Below, one piece after another: positions 51,263 through 62,469 of a stretch of 64,000 bases of DNA. Each line of letters starts with the position of its first letter. The first letter of the stretch is position 1. Below the pieces are notes generated by a model. It was not told where the DNA came from. It made no database searches and saw only the letters and a program-made list of their open reading frames with translations. A program made the position numbers and the translations under genes. Source of the stretch: Lepeophtheirus salmonis (Eukaryota; Arthropoda; Copepoda; Siphonostomatoida; Caligidae); assembly GCF_016086655.4 (NCBI RefSeq), contig NC_052137.2, positions 36,910,007 through 36,974,006 of the forward strand, written 5' to 3'.

Positions 51263-52334
51263 ATATATGTTTAAGAAAAAGTAAGTAGTCTCTATATTTA
51301 TTTTGTCATTTTAAATACATTCATACATAATGGAAATAATAATTATCACTATTATTTATAGATAGAAATATAACCTACAAAAATATCTTTATATCGTATG
51401 CATTTATACCTACTATATTTTATTTAAGTGATAACGATTTGTTAACAAATCAAAAACAAAAACAGACTATAAATAAATATTCTGTCAATGAAAATGTGTA
51501 ATTCCTATCCGATAGCTGTCTATCCTTCTAATTTTGAGGAAAATATAGCTTTATTTACTACTGATGAAAATGGAAACATTATTTATTATATTCTGCAAAG
51601 ATTCATGCGATTTCTGAAATAGATTTCATGATTTCTTAGGTATATTTTACACAAATCAACTTTTATATGCCTCGAATTAACACCCATGATAAATGATTAA
51701 AAAATAGCCTTTGTTTGGAATTCTTAGTTTGTTCATCTATGTATTCAAAACTGCATTATGAGAATAAACCAAACATGATATATTTTATCTTCGAGCACCT
51801 ATTGAAATATTAAACTTGGGAAAATTTATGTATACACGCTATTTGACTATTATAAAATTTTTCATAGTTAAAACTGGGAAACATGTTCAAAATATCTTCA
51901 CATTTAAGTATTTAAAATGGCTGTAAAACACTTTACACACCATATTTGTGTAAGAACTTTTTATTTATACAAATGGGTTATTTTTACCTGAATCACTCGG
52001 TGGATATCAGCTACCCTTAATACTTAAGGAATTATTGCCCACTAAATATTTTTCCCATGATACTCCTTAGAGTTCATTATCTATTATTTGATACTTTTAT
52101 GGCTCTTAAGTTATTCAGAAAGGTATGTACCTACTATTTTTTCTTTGTTACACATTCATTGTTAAATTACATTTGTGCATTATTTTTTTATTGAGGGTAA
52201 AAAATCGTTATTTAGAGTTTTTTACGACCGATTTGACATTTAAAAAAAAATAACCGTTTTAAATTTTATTGGCTTATTTTAGGAAAATATTATACAGATT
52301 TATATAAATAGTGATGTGACTATCATTATAAAGC
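51263..52334. other. AT-rich intergenic DNA
   Basis: No gene recognised. Confidence 0.45.
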
Positions 52335-52520
52335 ACTAAAGACTGCAGTTAAGTATTGGTCCGGTCCAGGTCAGTCCTGCTTAATGTTCCTAAAATTGAT
52401 AAAAGTTTCGGTCCTAGATGAAATCACTCTACAATATTTCTTCTATTTTTTTTTTATCATTTCTAGTTTAAGAGTAGTTCTAAGACTGGAATGGTTAAAT
52501 AAACAAGGACTGACATAACA
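52335..52520 (+). repeat. GGACTGA-type dispersed repeat
   Basis: Contains ttggtccggtccaggtcagt and ends caaggactgacataacatta, as at 23690-23945. Confidence 0.5.
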
Positions 52521-53047
52521 TTACATAAATCAATAAAGGTTTCTCATTTCCCGGGAAATTCCGGAATGACAATACATTTTAAACTAATCAAGTAGGGTCA
52601 ATAGTTAAGTTATGTTTCCTACGAAAAAAGGTGAAGTTATATTTAAATATTGATTGGTTGCTTTGTTATGCATGCATTTTCGTCGATGCAAATTAGCCGC
52701 TAAAAACTAAAAGTCTTTAGTGAATCTTATATATATAGATACATAAATTGTTATTGAATGAATTGCATAAAGGAAGATTATTTAATGAAATGATTAACTC
52801 CGAAGGAGTAAAACCTCGAAAAAATCTATAAGACACCTTAAGAGATGTGCATAGTTGAATATTTTATCCTTCAAAATCTCTGAATTCTTTGAACATTATA
52901 ATGAATGGACTATGCACTTTTTTTGCATGTCACACCTTTATATTGTCTCTAAGTCATTTCAAGGACAATAACGATAGTTATTTACAGTTTGAGTCGATTA
53001 ATTAGTTACTTAAATATATTAAAATAATAAGTAAATGTATGAAAAGT
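52521..53047. other. AT-rich intergenic DNA
   Basis: No gene recognised. Confidence 0.4.
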
Positions 53048-53119
53048 ACTTCCTTAAACTGTGTCTTATCCTTGGAAATCGTTGTTTGATCGGAAACAAA
53101 GGCAATGACTTTGTTGCTT
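53048..53119 (-). CDS. possible exon (weak), following 53266-53421
   Basis: A pyrimidine-rich acceptor cttcttacctag precedes position 53119. The first base completes a codon in phase with the preceding candidate exon, and the frame then reads SNKVIAFVSDQTTISKD. The 3' end is uncertain: a weak GT near 53048 or read-through to a stop. No domain recognised; it may be chance. Confidence 0.22.
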
Positions 53120-53265
53120 CTAGGTAAGAAGCCCCAAATCAAAGATTCCTTGACTATCTTAATTAAATAATGATTACAAGACAATTATTAATGTTTATAA
53201 CATAAAGATTTCAAACCGCAAGAAATGTATTTTTTTCCCTCAAGACACTATGAATATTAACTCAC

Positions 53266-53421
53266 ATATTAACGACTCCTTCCTCAAGGACAACAATGAG
53301 GGCTTCCTCAATATCAATTATATGCATGTCGAACTTCTTCAATTGGATCACCTCATGAAAGGAATCCATGAAATATATGAGATTCTTTGGGAAATAATTT
53401 AGTGCTTCATTGTCCTGTATA
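53266..53421 (-). CDS. possible internal exon of an unrecognised gene
   Basis: The open segment is bounded by a good acceptor (tttattctacag) and a good donor (GTGAGT). It is 156 bp (52 codons) and starts and ends in the same phase. The translation, containing FPKNLIYFMDSFHEVIQLKK and IIDIEEALIVVLEEG, is compositionally unlike chance ORFs of this region. A faint resemblance to a nuclear-receptor ligand-domain helix pair was considered but is not strong enough to assign. No upstream exon was found. Confidence 0.3.
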
Positions 53422-53992
53422 CTGTAGAATAAACGTACGTACATACTTAGTAACGACCTTAGTCACATATCGTAATTCATCTCAATTTAAATAGAATAAG
53501 TAGACAAAAATAGTTGAAAAAAGAAGTTGTGGAGTCATTAAAAAAAAAGATTAAAATTCCCCTTGGTTATTATTGAGTAGAGAAATAAAATATGTTTTAA
53601 AGTATGTAATATATACCTATGTATATGTAGGTATAAATATTATATACTGTACCTATATGAATCAATGTGTGTACAAAGATATTGCAAATTCCTACTTGGA
53701 ATAAATATAAAACAAATATCATATAAAAATAAATAACATTTCATATTCTTAGCTATTTTCAAAATATATAATATTTTTTTATACAAAAATGATTTAACCT
53801 TGATATAGAAATGTTTCAACCAAAGGGACCGTCATAATTTCAATATCACATTAGAGACTTTTAGCTCTTTTATTTTTGATTTGCTTAAACTTTACTTAAC
53901 ATCATTGAAAAGAACAGAGTCTTTCGTTTTCAAAAATGGTTTATCTTTCAAAAATAGAAAAAAAAATAAAGCATTTTTTTATTACTGAGAAC

Positions 53993-54231
53993 GACATGAG
54001 GTGTTCTCCGTATGCGGCCAGCCCCCCAGTTCCTGCTGATATTGTACCTAAATGTTGATTTATCTCCTTGGTTGAGGGCCTCGCCCATCTATCTTACAAT
54101 CGTTTTTGCAGCCATTGGACTTGAGGGTCCTCTTGATCTTCACGTGTTACCCGATATACTTGGTGATCATGTATGGCCTTGATGACTGCATGGTTGGCCA
54201 ATACTTTGGTCTTATTATTGTTGGTAGTCAT
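53993..54231 (-). pseudogene. decayed coding fragment of unknown family
   Basis: From an ATG at 54231 the minus strand reads through KVLANHAVIKAIHDHQVYRV and EDQEDPQVQWLQKRL, then a stop, then ARPSTKEINQHLGTIS. The region is markedly less AT-rich than its surroundings. It ends near 53993 in sequence without further coding character. Probably a transposon-derived or processed fragment; not recognised. Confidence 0.35.
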
Positions 54232-54553
54232 ACTAAAAAATGACCAAAATTACCATAGTTTTGGTCATAGAGAGACCTGCCTGGATTCATTTGAAGGTTC
54301 ATTATTTTATTTCTAAATTAAGGATATTTGTATTTGCATAACATTGGCCATCTTGTCACCAAGGATCGGCCATGGATATATTTTGGATGACAAATTTGAT
54401 CTTTACTAGCTCAGTAATGTTCTGAACGAGTTGTTAACGAGTAAACGAGTTGAAAACTCTTAACATTTTAGATAAACAAAGTTTGAAGATACAGTTATGT
54501 AATATATAATTAATATAATCAATTATTTTTGCATGTATAAAATCCCATGTGTG

Positions 54554-54955
54554 CAATGGTGTCTGCAGGATTATATTTTGGGGAGGGCTTGGTTCCCCAA
54601 CTGTTCACAACAAATTAATTTTTTGGGAAAAATTACGAAAATTAAATTCCACATACTAAATTGTTCAAAAAAAAAGTTTTAAATATTAAATTTTTTGGAG
54701 AAACATTTCAAAAGTCTATAGCTTTACACAGAGAATGAAATTTATTGGAAAAAATTTGAAAAATTAAATTTCGACTAATATATTTTTTGAAATAAAATTT
54801 TAAATATTACATTTTTTATAAAAAAATTGAGAAATTGCAGTTTTTTGGAAATGAATTTAAAAACAAATTTAATTTAATTATTTTTTTTGAAACAAAGCCA
54901 AATTCTTTAATGGGGGGCTACAGTCCCTTCAGTCCAAATTCTGTGGACGACCCTG
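54554..54955 (-). mobile_element. T-rich minisatellite element (family P), inverted
   Basis: Ends are caatggtgtctgcagg on the left and ctgtggacgaccctg on the right. The head block ggggggctacagtcccttca is at the right, so the orientation is opposite to 17958. Confidence 0.6.
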
Positions 54956-56477
54956 GAGTAGCTTTGATTCTCCGATAGGTTGATACTTTATGTAAAATAT
55001 TAGTTTTAATAAAAAATTAATACCGAAATATATGATAGTACAGTTAAACGATCATAATAATTACGAGATTTAAATTTTATATAATTTTTTAAACCATTCC
55101 AAACATTTTGTATCATTTTTTAAACTACATCATCAATTTTGTACACGTAAATATTAATTAAAAAGCAAACAATACTTAATACATAACGAAAAAATTAATT
55201 TGTATTTTTAAATCTATCTATTTAATGTTATACTTATAGTAAAACATTAAGTTTTTGATTTTATTATGAATATTTCTTTGAAATATTCATGGATCTATGC
55301 GAAGTTTGGGGATCAAATTAGTGCCCATCCATTTTGACGAGGTTATATGTACATATACAGAATAATAATTACAGTTTTACACTTGTAAAAAAGAAGAATC
55401 CAAGAAATAATAAGGCGAAACAACAAAGGAACGACTTTTAAGTAAATCAATTAATTAAATTCACCAAACCTCGATTAAAATGGCTAAATTTACGAATAAA
55501 TCCTAAAAAAAGCATTATATACCTAATAAATAGTTACTCTGTGATAGACACACTGGATTTATAATAATTGTATATTCTCAAAAAGTGGGGTGGGCATACC
55601 CCCCTAACCCCTTGTTGTGCAGTCCCTGAAAGAACAAAATCAACTTGAGAACCCATCATTTGTTTTATTTATGATGAATCTTACAAACAAGTGAGTTTTT
55701 ATGATATTCTTTTAGGCAAAGAGGTTTACTTTCTCTTAATCAGTTAATTTTGCGAAGTAGAAATGGTAGAAAAAATATTAATATTTAGGTAAAACTTAAG
55801 TTGACCTTCAAAGAAATTATCATCTCATTCCTTTATTCATATTACCTCAATTAAGGTTGTAGTTTTTTTTTCTTACTCCACAATTGAATATCAAACTCAA
55901 CCACGATAGTATAGTCATCAAATTTATTTGATTCTATTTGTATGTATAATCATTTAATTTATTATGATATATAAATGTTTATAAATACATACATTACCAA
56001 ATAATATTCCATACACTTGTTAAAAAACATGACTATTTTGCTTCTTTGCAACTTAGGCTGAAAACATTTTACCCATCCCATTTTACCCATTGAGTAAAAT
56101 GAAGGACTTGACTGGGAAGTTAATATATTTATTATTTTTTCTTCAAGTGCTTTATACCCTAACTGAAGTTATAGAATATACCTTAAAATAAATAATCTTC
56201 CGGGGAAAAAAGAATTGAATGGCTTATGAGTTTTATATCTATCAATTATTTTGATTATGAAGCATGAATAAACTTGTTTTAATCCCCTTACATCCAAATT
56301 ATTAATTATATTAGTATATATTATTAATTAAAACCTCATAAACAATTCAATTTTTATTCCGGGAATATCATTTTAATCCATAACATCAGATAGGATATAA
56401 GCGTCATACTTTTTGTAGTAGCAACTTAAATAGTGTTTGTTTTTTTAACTTTCCAAAGGTGTAATCATTGTAATTTT
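54956..56477. other. AT-rich intergenic DNA
   Basis: A short GC-richer phrase at 55585-55625 (ggggtgggcatacccccc) may be another fragment of the family P head. No gene recognised. Confidence 0.4.
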
Positions 56478-56517
56478 ATTCTTTAAGAGAGAACATCCAA
56501 GTATGAATTAATCACTA
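56478..56517 (+). repeat. family S tail block, left of the retrocopy
   Basis: The block agagaacatccaagtatgaa, then ttaatcacta, matches gaacatctaagtaataacta at 62250. It is interrupted at 56517 and resumes at 57041. Confidence 0.55.
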
Positions 56518-56602
56518 GTGTTGGTGCATATTCTGTAGCAAGAAAATAGAAACGTCAACACATATCTTATACGAGTGTAATTAGTATAGTTCCTAGATAA
56601 GA

Positions 56603-56836
56603 ATGTGTGAAGTAAAATTTAAAGAAAAACTACAAGTCTCGACGTCAGACACTGATTGGGTAGAAGACACCGATCCGAATCTTCCCAGGGCTTTGAAGGT
56701 GGAGGCCATCATCAGTAAAGTGCAGGTTATAATATATTCTTGCAGATGTTATAAGAAACCCATACCAACAAATTTGGAAGGTTTAATAGAGAAAGAACTC
56801 GATGTTTTATCTAACTTTTCCGAAATTGGTCGTTAA
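56603..56836 (+). CDS. 77-residue protein encoded in a retrocopy, unknown function
   Basis: Starts MCEVKFKEKLQVSTSDTDW, contains PNLPRALKVEAIISKVQ and ends LIEKELDVLSNFSEIGR. It is acidic/amphipathic with no signal peptide or membrane segment, so probably intracellular. A TAG three codons upstream in frame fixes the ATG as the first start. Codon use is more balanced than in surrounding ORFs. The ORF is intact in a retroposed context, so it is either a young retropseudogene or an expressed retrogene; the parent is not in this window. I do not recognise the family. Confidence 0.5.
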   Translation: MCEVKFKEKLQVSTSDTDWVEDTDPNLPRALKVEAIISKVQVIIYSCRCYKKPIPTNLEGLIEKELDVLSNFSEIGR

Positions 56837-57003
56837 TTTGGACTTTGTGGTACTTGTATAGAAGAAAAGAAAAGGAAAAAAGCTGTGATTTCTTTTGTCG
56901 TTTTTGTTATTATTGTTTTTTTCTCTAACCCATATCAGTTATGTGTAAGGATTGTGTTATATTTAGTTAGAAAGTTTGTTCGTTTATGTTTGTCATAATT
57001 ATA

Positions 57004-57009
57004 AATAAA
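57004..57009 (+). terminator. poly(A) signal AATAAA in the retrocopy
   Basis: AATAAA lies about 168 bases past the 77-codon ORF and about 20 bases before the A-rich tail, the spacing expected of a copied mRNA 3' end. Confidence 0.6.
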
Positions 57010-57040
57010 GGTATGCCTATTAGGCTTTAAAAAATAATAA

Positions 57041-57440
57041 TAATCACTACTGCATGAAAGACAATGAGTAACAATGATGATATATTCGGGAGTTTTAAGT
57101 GTAAGACCTTGTTGGACTCGAAGTAAAATTGAGGATCGATATCAGGGTAATTTCTGCTTATGTTTTGGTTTATTTCCTGTCCTCCAACCTTCTTATAGAT
57201 GATCTAATGAAACATCATGAAAATTACTTGATTTTCCGTTTCTTTTATTTTAACATCCCAAAAATAGTACCCAAAAGTATCTTTGTTTATAAGTGTAAGT
57301 CGTTGTTGGAGCTCGAAGTATGATTGAGGATCGACACGTAGTAATTCCTCCCTATATCATTGTTACTTCCTAGGTACAGAGTGGGATTTTTGTTTATTTC
57401 CTTATTCTTCTACCTGCTTGCAGAAACATTTTGAGACCTA
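57041..57440 (+). repeat. family S tail block, with an internal duplication
   Basis: The phrase gtgtaagaccttgttggact with cgaagtaaaattgaggatcg (57100-57139) recurs at 57292-57333 as gtgtaagtcgttgttggagc with cgaagtatgattgaggatcg. Each is followed by gtaatttctgctta or gtaattcctcccta, then tttatttcct. So two roughly 190-bp tandem pieces of the family S tail follow the retrocopy. Confidence 0.55.
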
Positions 57441-57599
57441 TGCTGCTCTTTTTCAAAACATTATTTCAATTTTCCCCAATACCATGTTGATTTTCAGTTT
57501 CTTTTTTTTTTAAGCATACCATCAAATCATATATTTTACAACTATAATTATGACATTTGACATTTTTTGGGGGGCTGTATTAAAATTATCAATATAATA
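57441..57599. other. AT-rich intergenic DNA
   Basis: Nothing recognised. Confidence 0.4.
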
Positions 57600-57975
57600 G
57601 ATTGAACAAAAATAAACATTAAAATAATAAATCAAGAAAAATTGCAATAACATTAATCATAAATTAACACTATAATTTAAAATGTTTCCCTTAGATCAAA
57701 GACCAACCCTTCAACATTAACAACTTATGTTTTGTACTGACTGTATAAAAATATACTAAAGTCTACCACTACAAAATATGGGTCTATAAAATATGGAAAT
57801 GATAAAATTACTAAACATTTAAGGGTTAACTTACTTGGTCATAGTGGGAAAAGCTCAACAATGTCTGCAGTGTAGTTCCATTTTCTATCCTCATAACGGG
57901 GATTGCTGCAGAAGCAATGATAATTTTCTTCAAATAGTGAAGCTTATTGGATACTCCAAAGTGTGGCATTTTATG
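57600..57975 (+). repeat. dispersed repeat, paired with 11820-12330
   Basis: Landmarks caacccttcaacattaacaa, actaaagtctaccactacaa, ctatcctcataacggggatt and gcttattggatactccaaag recur in the same order in the partner. Confidence 0.55.
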
Positions 57976-58576
57976 CTTTAGCACTAACTAAAGCAAATCA
58001 GACAGCCCTAGTTACTGGGGTAGGATTTTCCTTCCTTTTGGGCATTCCAAAAATAATGTAGACAAATGAGTACTGGGAAAGTATCCATTCAAATTATCAA
58101 TCAATATTCAATATTTAACTGGAAGAAGTATTTTGTTAGTCATCTTGCAAATGCATGGATGATTGAGTTAAAAATATATCTTCCCTCAGTCCTCGCAGGG
58201 CGAGTTGAAGTAAATACAGCCTGTCGAAATTGGGAACTGAGCCCTTAAATTTTTTTATCCTTCTTGACAAAAGTGAGGGACTCCATTATTACGTTGTAGA
58301 AGCTTTCCAGAAGATTCTTTGGGAGGTAGCCCAGGAGGGAGATATATTACAGAAGAGAATTAAATAAATATGTTCCTTTCATAATGTATTCATAGATTTT
58401 ACTATTAGAAATGACAAAACGCTATTCTTTTTCTGGATTATAGGATAAATCAATTATAATTTTCCTGTATATTTTAAGTAGAAAATAACCTAACTGAACT
58501 AGCCCTCCCCTAAGTCGACTCCTTGGCATTTTTAGAGCCTGTTTATAACTTTGGAAATCGGAGTAGCCAATATTCT
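57976..58576. other. intergenic DNA
   Basis: The frame at 58066-58248 has no recognised motif. No supported gene. Confidence 0.4.
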
Positions 58577-58801
58577 TCAGCTTCGATTATCCAATTGGCC
58601 AATCTTGGCAACGCAGTACCTGTATAAAGCACTGAAGGAATCAACCTTACGTTTTAAATATCGATATGCCTCTGCAAAGTTCAATCTCCTCCATTCAGCT
58701 ATCTTAAGGCTTATAAACCTTTCTAAATAGTTTTTATTTGAAACAAACTCTCCATATCCTTTCCAATCAATTCCAAGTACCTTGATTCTTTTCTTAACCA
58801 A
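58577..58801 (-). pseudogene. coding remnant A of a decayed minus-strand locus
   Basis: A 74-codon frame reads VLGIDWKGYGEFVSNKNYLE and IAEWRRLNFAEAYRYLKRKV. It is rich in aromatic and basic residues and looks protein-like, unlike chance ORFs here. The family is not recognised. It may belong to the same decayed locus as 59410-59694 and 60345-60602, which lie upstream on the same strand. Confidence 0.4.
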
Positions 58802-59409
58802 ACATCTTGGAATTTCAGAATCTTTCTGAGAAACTTACTTTACAAGAGAAGACTCATTCAATCTTTTTCACACTAATGTCAACACACCCCTTTTTTTATC
58901 TGAGCCATTAAAATAACCTTTTATGCTTATAGGGAGACACATAGGACAGGAAAAGTTAGACCTTTTGTGAAAGCGGGTTTGACGTACTTTAGACATATTA
59001 TATCGGGTTTCATTGATATTAAACGATTTATGAGAGGGTGAAGAGACTAACGCTCCTTGCCACCACGAACATTTTATGATATCAATTTCTTAATGTTCAT
59101 ATTTTTCTTAATATCATATAGGTAAAAAAGTCATTGGTTTTCAAATGAATGGCATTACTAAAAATTTTTTTTTTTCTAAATAAGTTTTCAATTTTGAAGA
59201 AATATTAATAATGGTTAAGTAGCGTTAATGATGTTTTTTCCTTTCGGGAGAATTACCCGATGCAAAACTCTCTTTCCAGCAAATTGGGATTTTGCTCCAA
59301 TAAATAAAATTTTCTGGATATTTATATGGGGTTTCAGTGATCTATCAAGTACCATGTTACTTACAATTCCATGATTTCAGTGATCAGAGTAATCAGGCTT
59401 ATTCCCTGC
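58802..59409. other. AT-rich DNA between coding remnants
   Basis: No additional open frame of protein-like composition was found. Confidence 0.35.
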
Positions 59410-59694
59410 TCAAACACCGTAATAAGTTTTCTTATCCTTAGAAGTGCAATCTTTAGAACTCTCGACCTCTAATTGTACGTCCGGTAAAACCTCAATCAGT
59501 AATACTTTTTTTGTTATTTTAGAAATTTTCCCTCCACCATTATCTTCCAAAGGAATTACTTCAACTCCATCAGTACTTTGTTTAGTTATCGTTGAACTTT
59601 TCTTTCCACCATCATCATCCAAAGGAATCACCTTTACATTTGACGGTGTTTCCTTTTGGTCATTTATAATTGTCTTTATTTTCCTTTTTTCCAT
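59410..59694 (-). pseudogene. coding remnant B with a 23-residue internal repeat
   Basis: A 94-codon frame contains VKVIPLDDDGGKKSSTITK followed by VEVIPLEDNGGGKISKITK, a clear tandem duplication of an acidic-glycine motif (V-x-V-I-P-L-[DE]-D-[DN]-G-G). The composition is Lys/Asp/Ser-rich without hydrophobic core, like a disordered linker. Frame is intact over its length. Family unknown. Confidence 0.4.
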
Positions 59695-60344
59695 TTTTTC
59701 TCGCTGGGATAAAAATCTTCAGTTTTCTTTCATAGCTAAGGATTCTTAGCCTATTTTGACTACAATAATGTTTTAAATGGGCAAAATGAAACCAATTCTG
59801 GCACTGCATTTTACCTCCCGCAGGTAAACTTTAATCTGACAAGATTTCCTCGAAATTATATAATTTTGGAAAGGGAAAGAGTTATCACCAACCATATCCA
59901 ATATATAATAACTATTCCATCTAATACTTTTGTACTGAGGAAATAATTCACCAGCTCTCTTATTCTCGGGATCTTCTTCGGATAGTGATTAACTATTTCT
60001 CCGAATTCTTTTGACCAATACACAAATTTAAGGTTTTCAACACGCTTAAACGTATTAACTACAGTTTTTTTCCCCTATTAACAGATAATTTATCAATGTC
60101 CTTCCATTTTTAAGACACCTCTTCCTTGAATCCATCACCACTTTCAAACATCAATTTGTTCCCTTTCTTCAAATCTTCTATTCTGTCTCCCACATCAATT
60201 GGGAAAATTGAATAAAAACAAGCCTGTTCTTCACCAAACCTTGGGTTAGTAGCCGCAGGTTTGTGTTCTTTAAAACCCAAAGAATAAAGCTAACTTATAT
60301 GCCAATATTTGCAATCTATATTGACGAAAAACTTTTCCTTGTCC
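59695..60344 (-). pseudogene. frameshifted coding remnant between B and C
   Basis: Minus-strand translations switch frame several times but give protein-like pieces: NPRFGEEQACFYSIFPIDVG near 60240-60181, KKGNKLMFESGDGFKEEVS near 60165-60109, and FPFPKLYNFEEI near 59880-59840. This pattern of frameshifts and stops within compositionally coding sequence indicates decay. Unknown family. Confidence 0.35.
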
Positions 60345-60602
60345 TCAATAAAAATAAAAAAAGTGCCCATTCATAAAAATACTTTCATTAACTTTAAGAT
60401 TATAGTTACCACTTCTTGCAGTGACATGAAAATACAATTTCCTAGCAAGATCATCTTGGGTATAATAAGTGATGTTTTCCTCTATAGAAGAGATCTCAAA
60501 GGAGCAGAGAGCGAAACACACTCTTGCAGGGTAAGCAAGAGGAAGAACCCAAAAGGACAGTGATGAAAATCCATTGTAGAATGGCATGTTAAAAAAAAAC
60601 AA
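60345..60602 (-). pseudogene. coding remnant C with signal-peptide-like start
   Basis: One frame reads SSIEENITYYTQDDLARKLY and HVTARSGNYNLKVNESIFMN. At the 5' side an overlapping frame begins MDFHHCPFGFFLLLTLQEC, a better signal peptide, suggesting a frameshift early in an originally secreted protein. Together with the downstream pieces this suggests one degraded gene. No domain is recognised. Confidence 0.35.
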
Positions 60603-60609
60603 CGAAAAT

Positions 60610-60850
60610 TAACATGATAACCCTGACAATTTGAAAAATGTTTTGGTGGAGAAAAATATTGATGTTCATTACGTTTTATGAGATCAGCTACAATCAGCTG
60701 TGAAAGGGGTGGAAAGAGAAAACGATATAAACAAGGACATTTTTTAGCATTACTCTGATGTCAATCCTCAATTCAATTCAGTGTCCAACAAGGATTTACA
60801 ATTATAACTCGGCAACACATCCTCAAGGTTACTCTTTGTATTTTATGAGC
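60610..60850 (+). repeat. dispersed repeat family S
   Basis: Begins taaccctgacaatttgaaaa, then cattacgttttatgagatca, gctacaatcagctgtgaaag, aaacaaggacat, and tcaattcaattcagtgtcca. Similar to 4450-4700. Confidence 0.6.
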
Positions 60851-62229
60851 CAAGACGAATGTTTAATCAGGTTTTGAATATATATGAATCAATTTAGGAA
60901 AGGATGTTTACTAGTCAGGAACTAAATAATAACGACTACCGCTAAGTCTAATTTACAGCTTACAAAAACAAGCTAAAAAGTACACCAGATTTACATCACT
61001 GCAAAAGGGATAAGAGAATATAGTGTGATAAAAAGAAAACAAAATGATGTCTCTATGATAGTCAAAATCCTCAAGAATAGATTCTGACGAAAAAAAGGTT
61101 AAGGATATCATTGATGATCTAAACCTTTTGATAAAAACCTACTTAGTACACTTATAATCACTTATTTGTAAACAAAAATGCAATTAAAATCACTAAACAC
61201 GCAGCAGTTAAATTAAAATCAAAAGACAAGGGACTGAGGGGATTCTTGACACTAGACATACATAAACACCCCCCCCCCAATTTTTGTATTAAATAGGTAA
61301 CACGGTGTATCCAGTTTGGAATAATTAACCAACTATCAGTTGATTTTGGGTCCTCTTTTTATTTCTACTACGAGGATAGTTCATGAGGTGTAATAATAAA
61401 GATGAATTCGAATGGGAATTTTATAGTAGAGGACGTATCTCGATATTTAAACATTCTACTACACAATTACAGTCGCTGTAGTTTTGTATATATTACTTGA
61501 AAAGGGAGGATATTGACGTTGAAGAAGATGTATGTAGATGAACATAAGTGTAGGTATATTAAAATAATTTTCTTGTGCGTATCCAAGGACAGTCTTTATC
61601 CATAGATCTCTACATATCAATCAACTTTGGTATAAACATATGAATGTAATTTTGAACGTGTGAAAAGAACCTTGGATCAATTATAATAATATGCATTCTA
61701 AAATATACAAAATATATGCATATATATGTATGTATTTAGTGCCAGTGCTCTGATTTGACTTTCGGGGGGGACTGACATCTCATTTTCCCCGATACTTATA
61801 TGAAATGAATTATTTTATATCATTTATCAATAAAAGTATTCACAATATTTAAACTGTTTTTTTAAATTATTTATTCCTTAAATTGAATGATCTTTTTATG
61901 TTCTTTTTAATAAATTGTGTCAATATTCCATTTAATATCATATTTTAGAAAGTAAAGTGTTTGTATATTTCTGGAATTACCTTCTTTTTTTTTATTTAAG
62001 TAAACTTTATTTTTCGAAAACAATATCCCTTTTTTTCCGATTCACTTACTAATTGATTTTTTTTCCCAAGTCATAACATAAATAATAAAAAATTTCCTAC
62101 TAACTTTCAACTCTTATAATCTATGAAGGATGTCACATACCCAGAGGCGTATAAAATGTGTGCTAGAAAGCGATAGGGGCTTATTGTAGTTAGTAATCTC
62201 AACAGTATGTATTATTTTCCAAAGCTTTT
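60851..62229. other. AT-rich intergenic DNA
   Basis: Contains a poly(C) run near 61270 and no supported gene. Confidence 0.45.
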
Positions 62230-62440
62230 GTCATTATTATTTAATTCTTGAAGACAGAACATCTAAGTAATAACTAATGCGTGTGCTCAAGAAAGACGAA
62301 GATTAACAATGAGAGTTTCCTCAGGAGAAATAACTGTAAATCCTTGTTGGACTCGTACTAGAACTGATGAGCTCCATGGGAGTAATTCCAATCCGTATGT
62401 TCACTCTAATGATTGAGCACTAAAAAATTAGAATCCTCTT
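62230..62440 (+). repeat. family S tail block (uninterrupted)
   Basis: gaacatctaagtaataacta, then gattaacaatgagagtttcc, aaatccttgttggactcg and gggagtaattccaa. It serves as the empty-site comparator for the retrocopy at 56518-57040. Confidence 0.5.
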
Positions 62441-62469
62441 CAAGACAGTCTAGCCTCAGTTCTAACAGT

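Larger units (their letters stand above)
56518..57040 (+). mobile_element. retrocopy (processed mRNA insertion) with 9-bp TSD
   Basis: The 523-bp insert is flanked by the direct repeat taatcacta (56509-56517 and 57041-57049). It consists of an 85-nt leader, an intact 77-codon ORF, a 3' part with AATAAA at 57004, and an A-rich tail aaaaaataataa. Without the insert the flanks join into a normal family S copy comparable with 62240-62330. This is what LINE-mediated retroposition of a small mRNA leaves. Confidence 0.65.
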
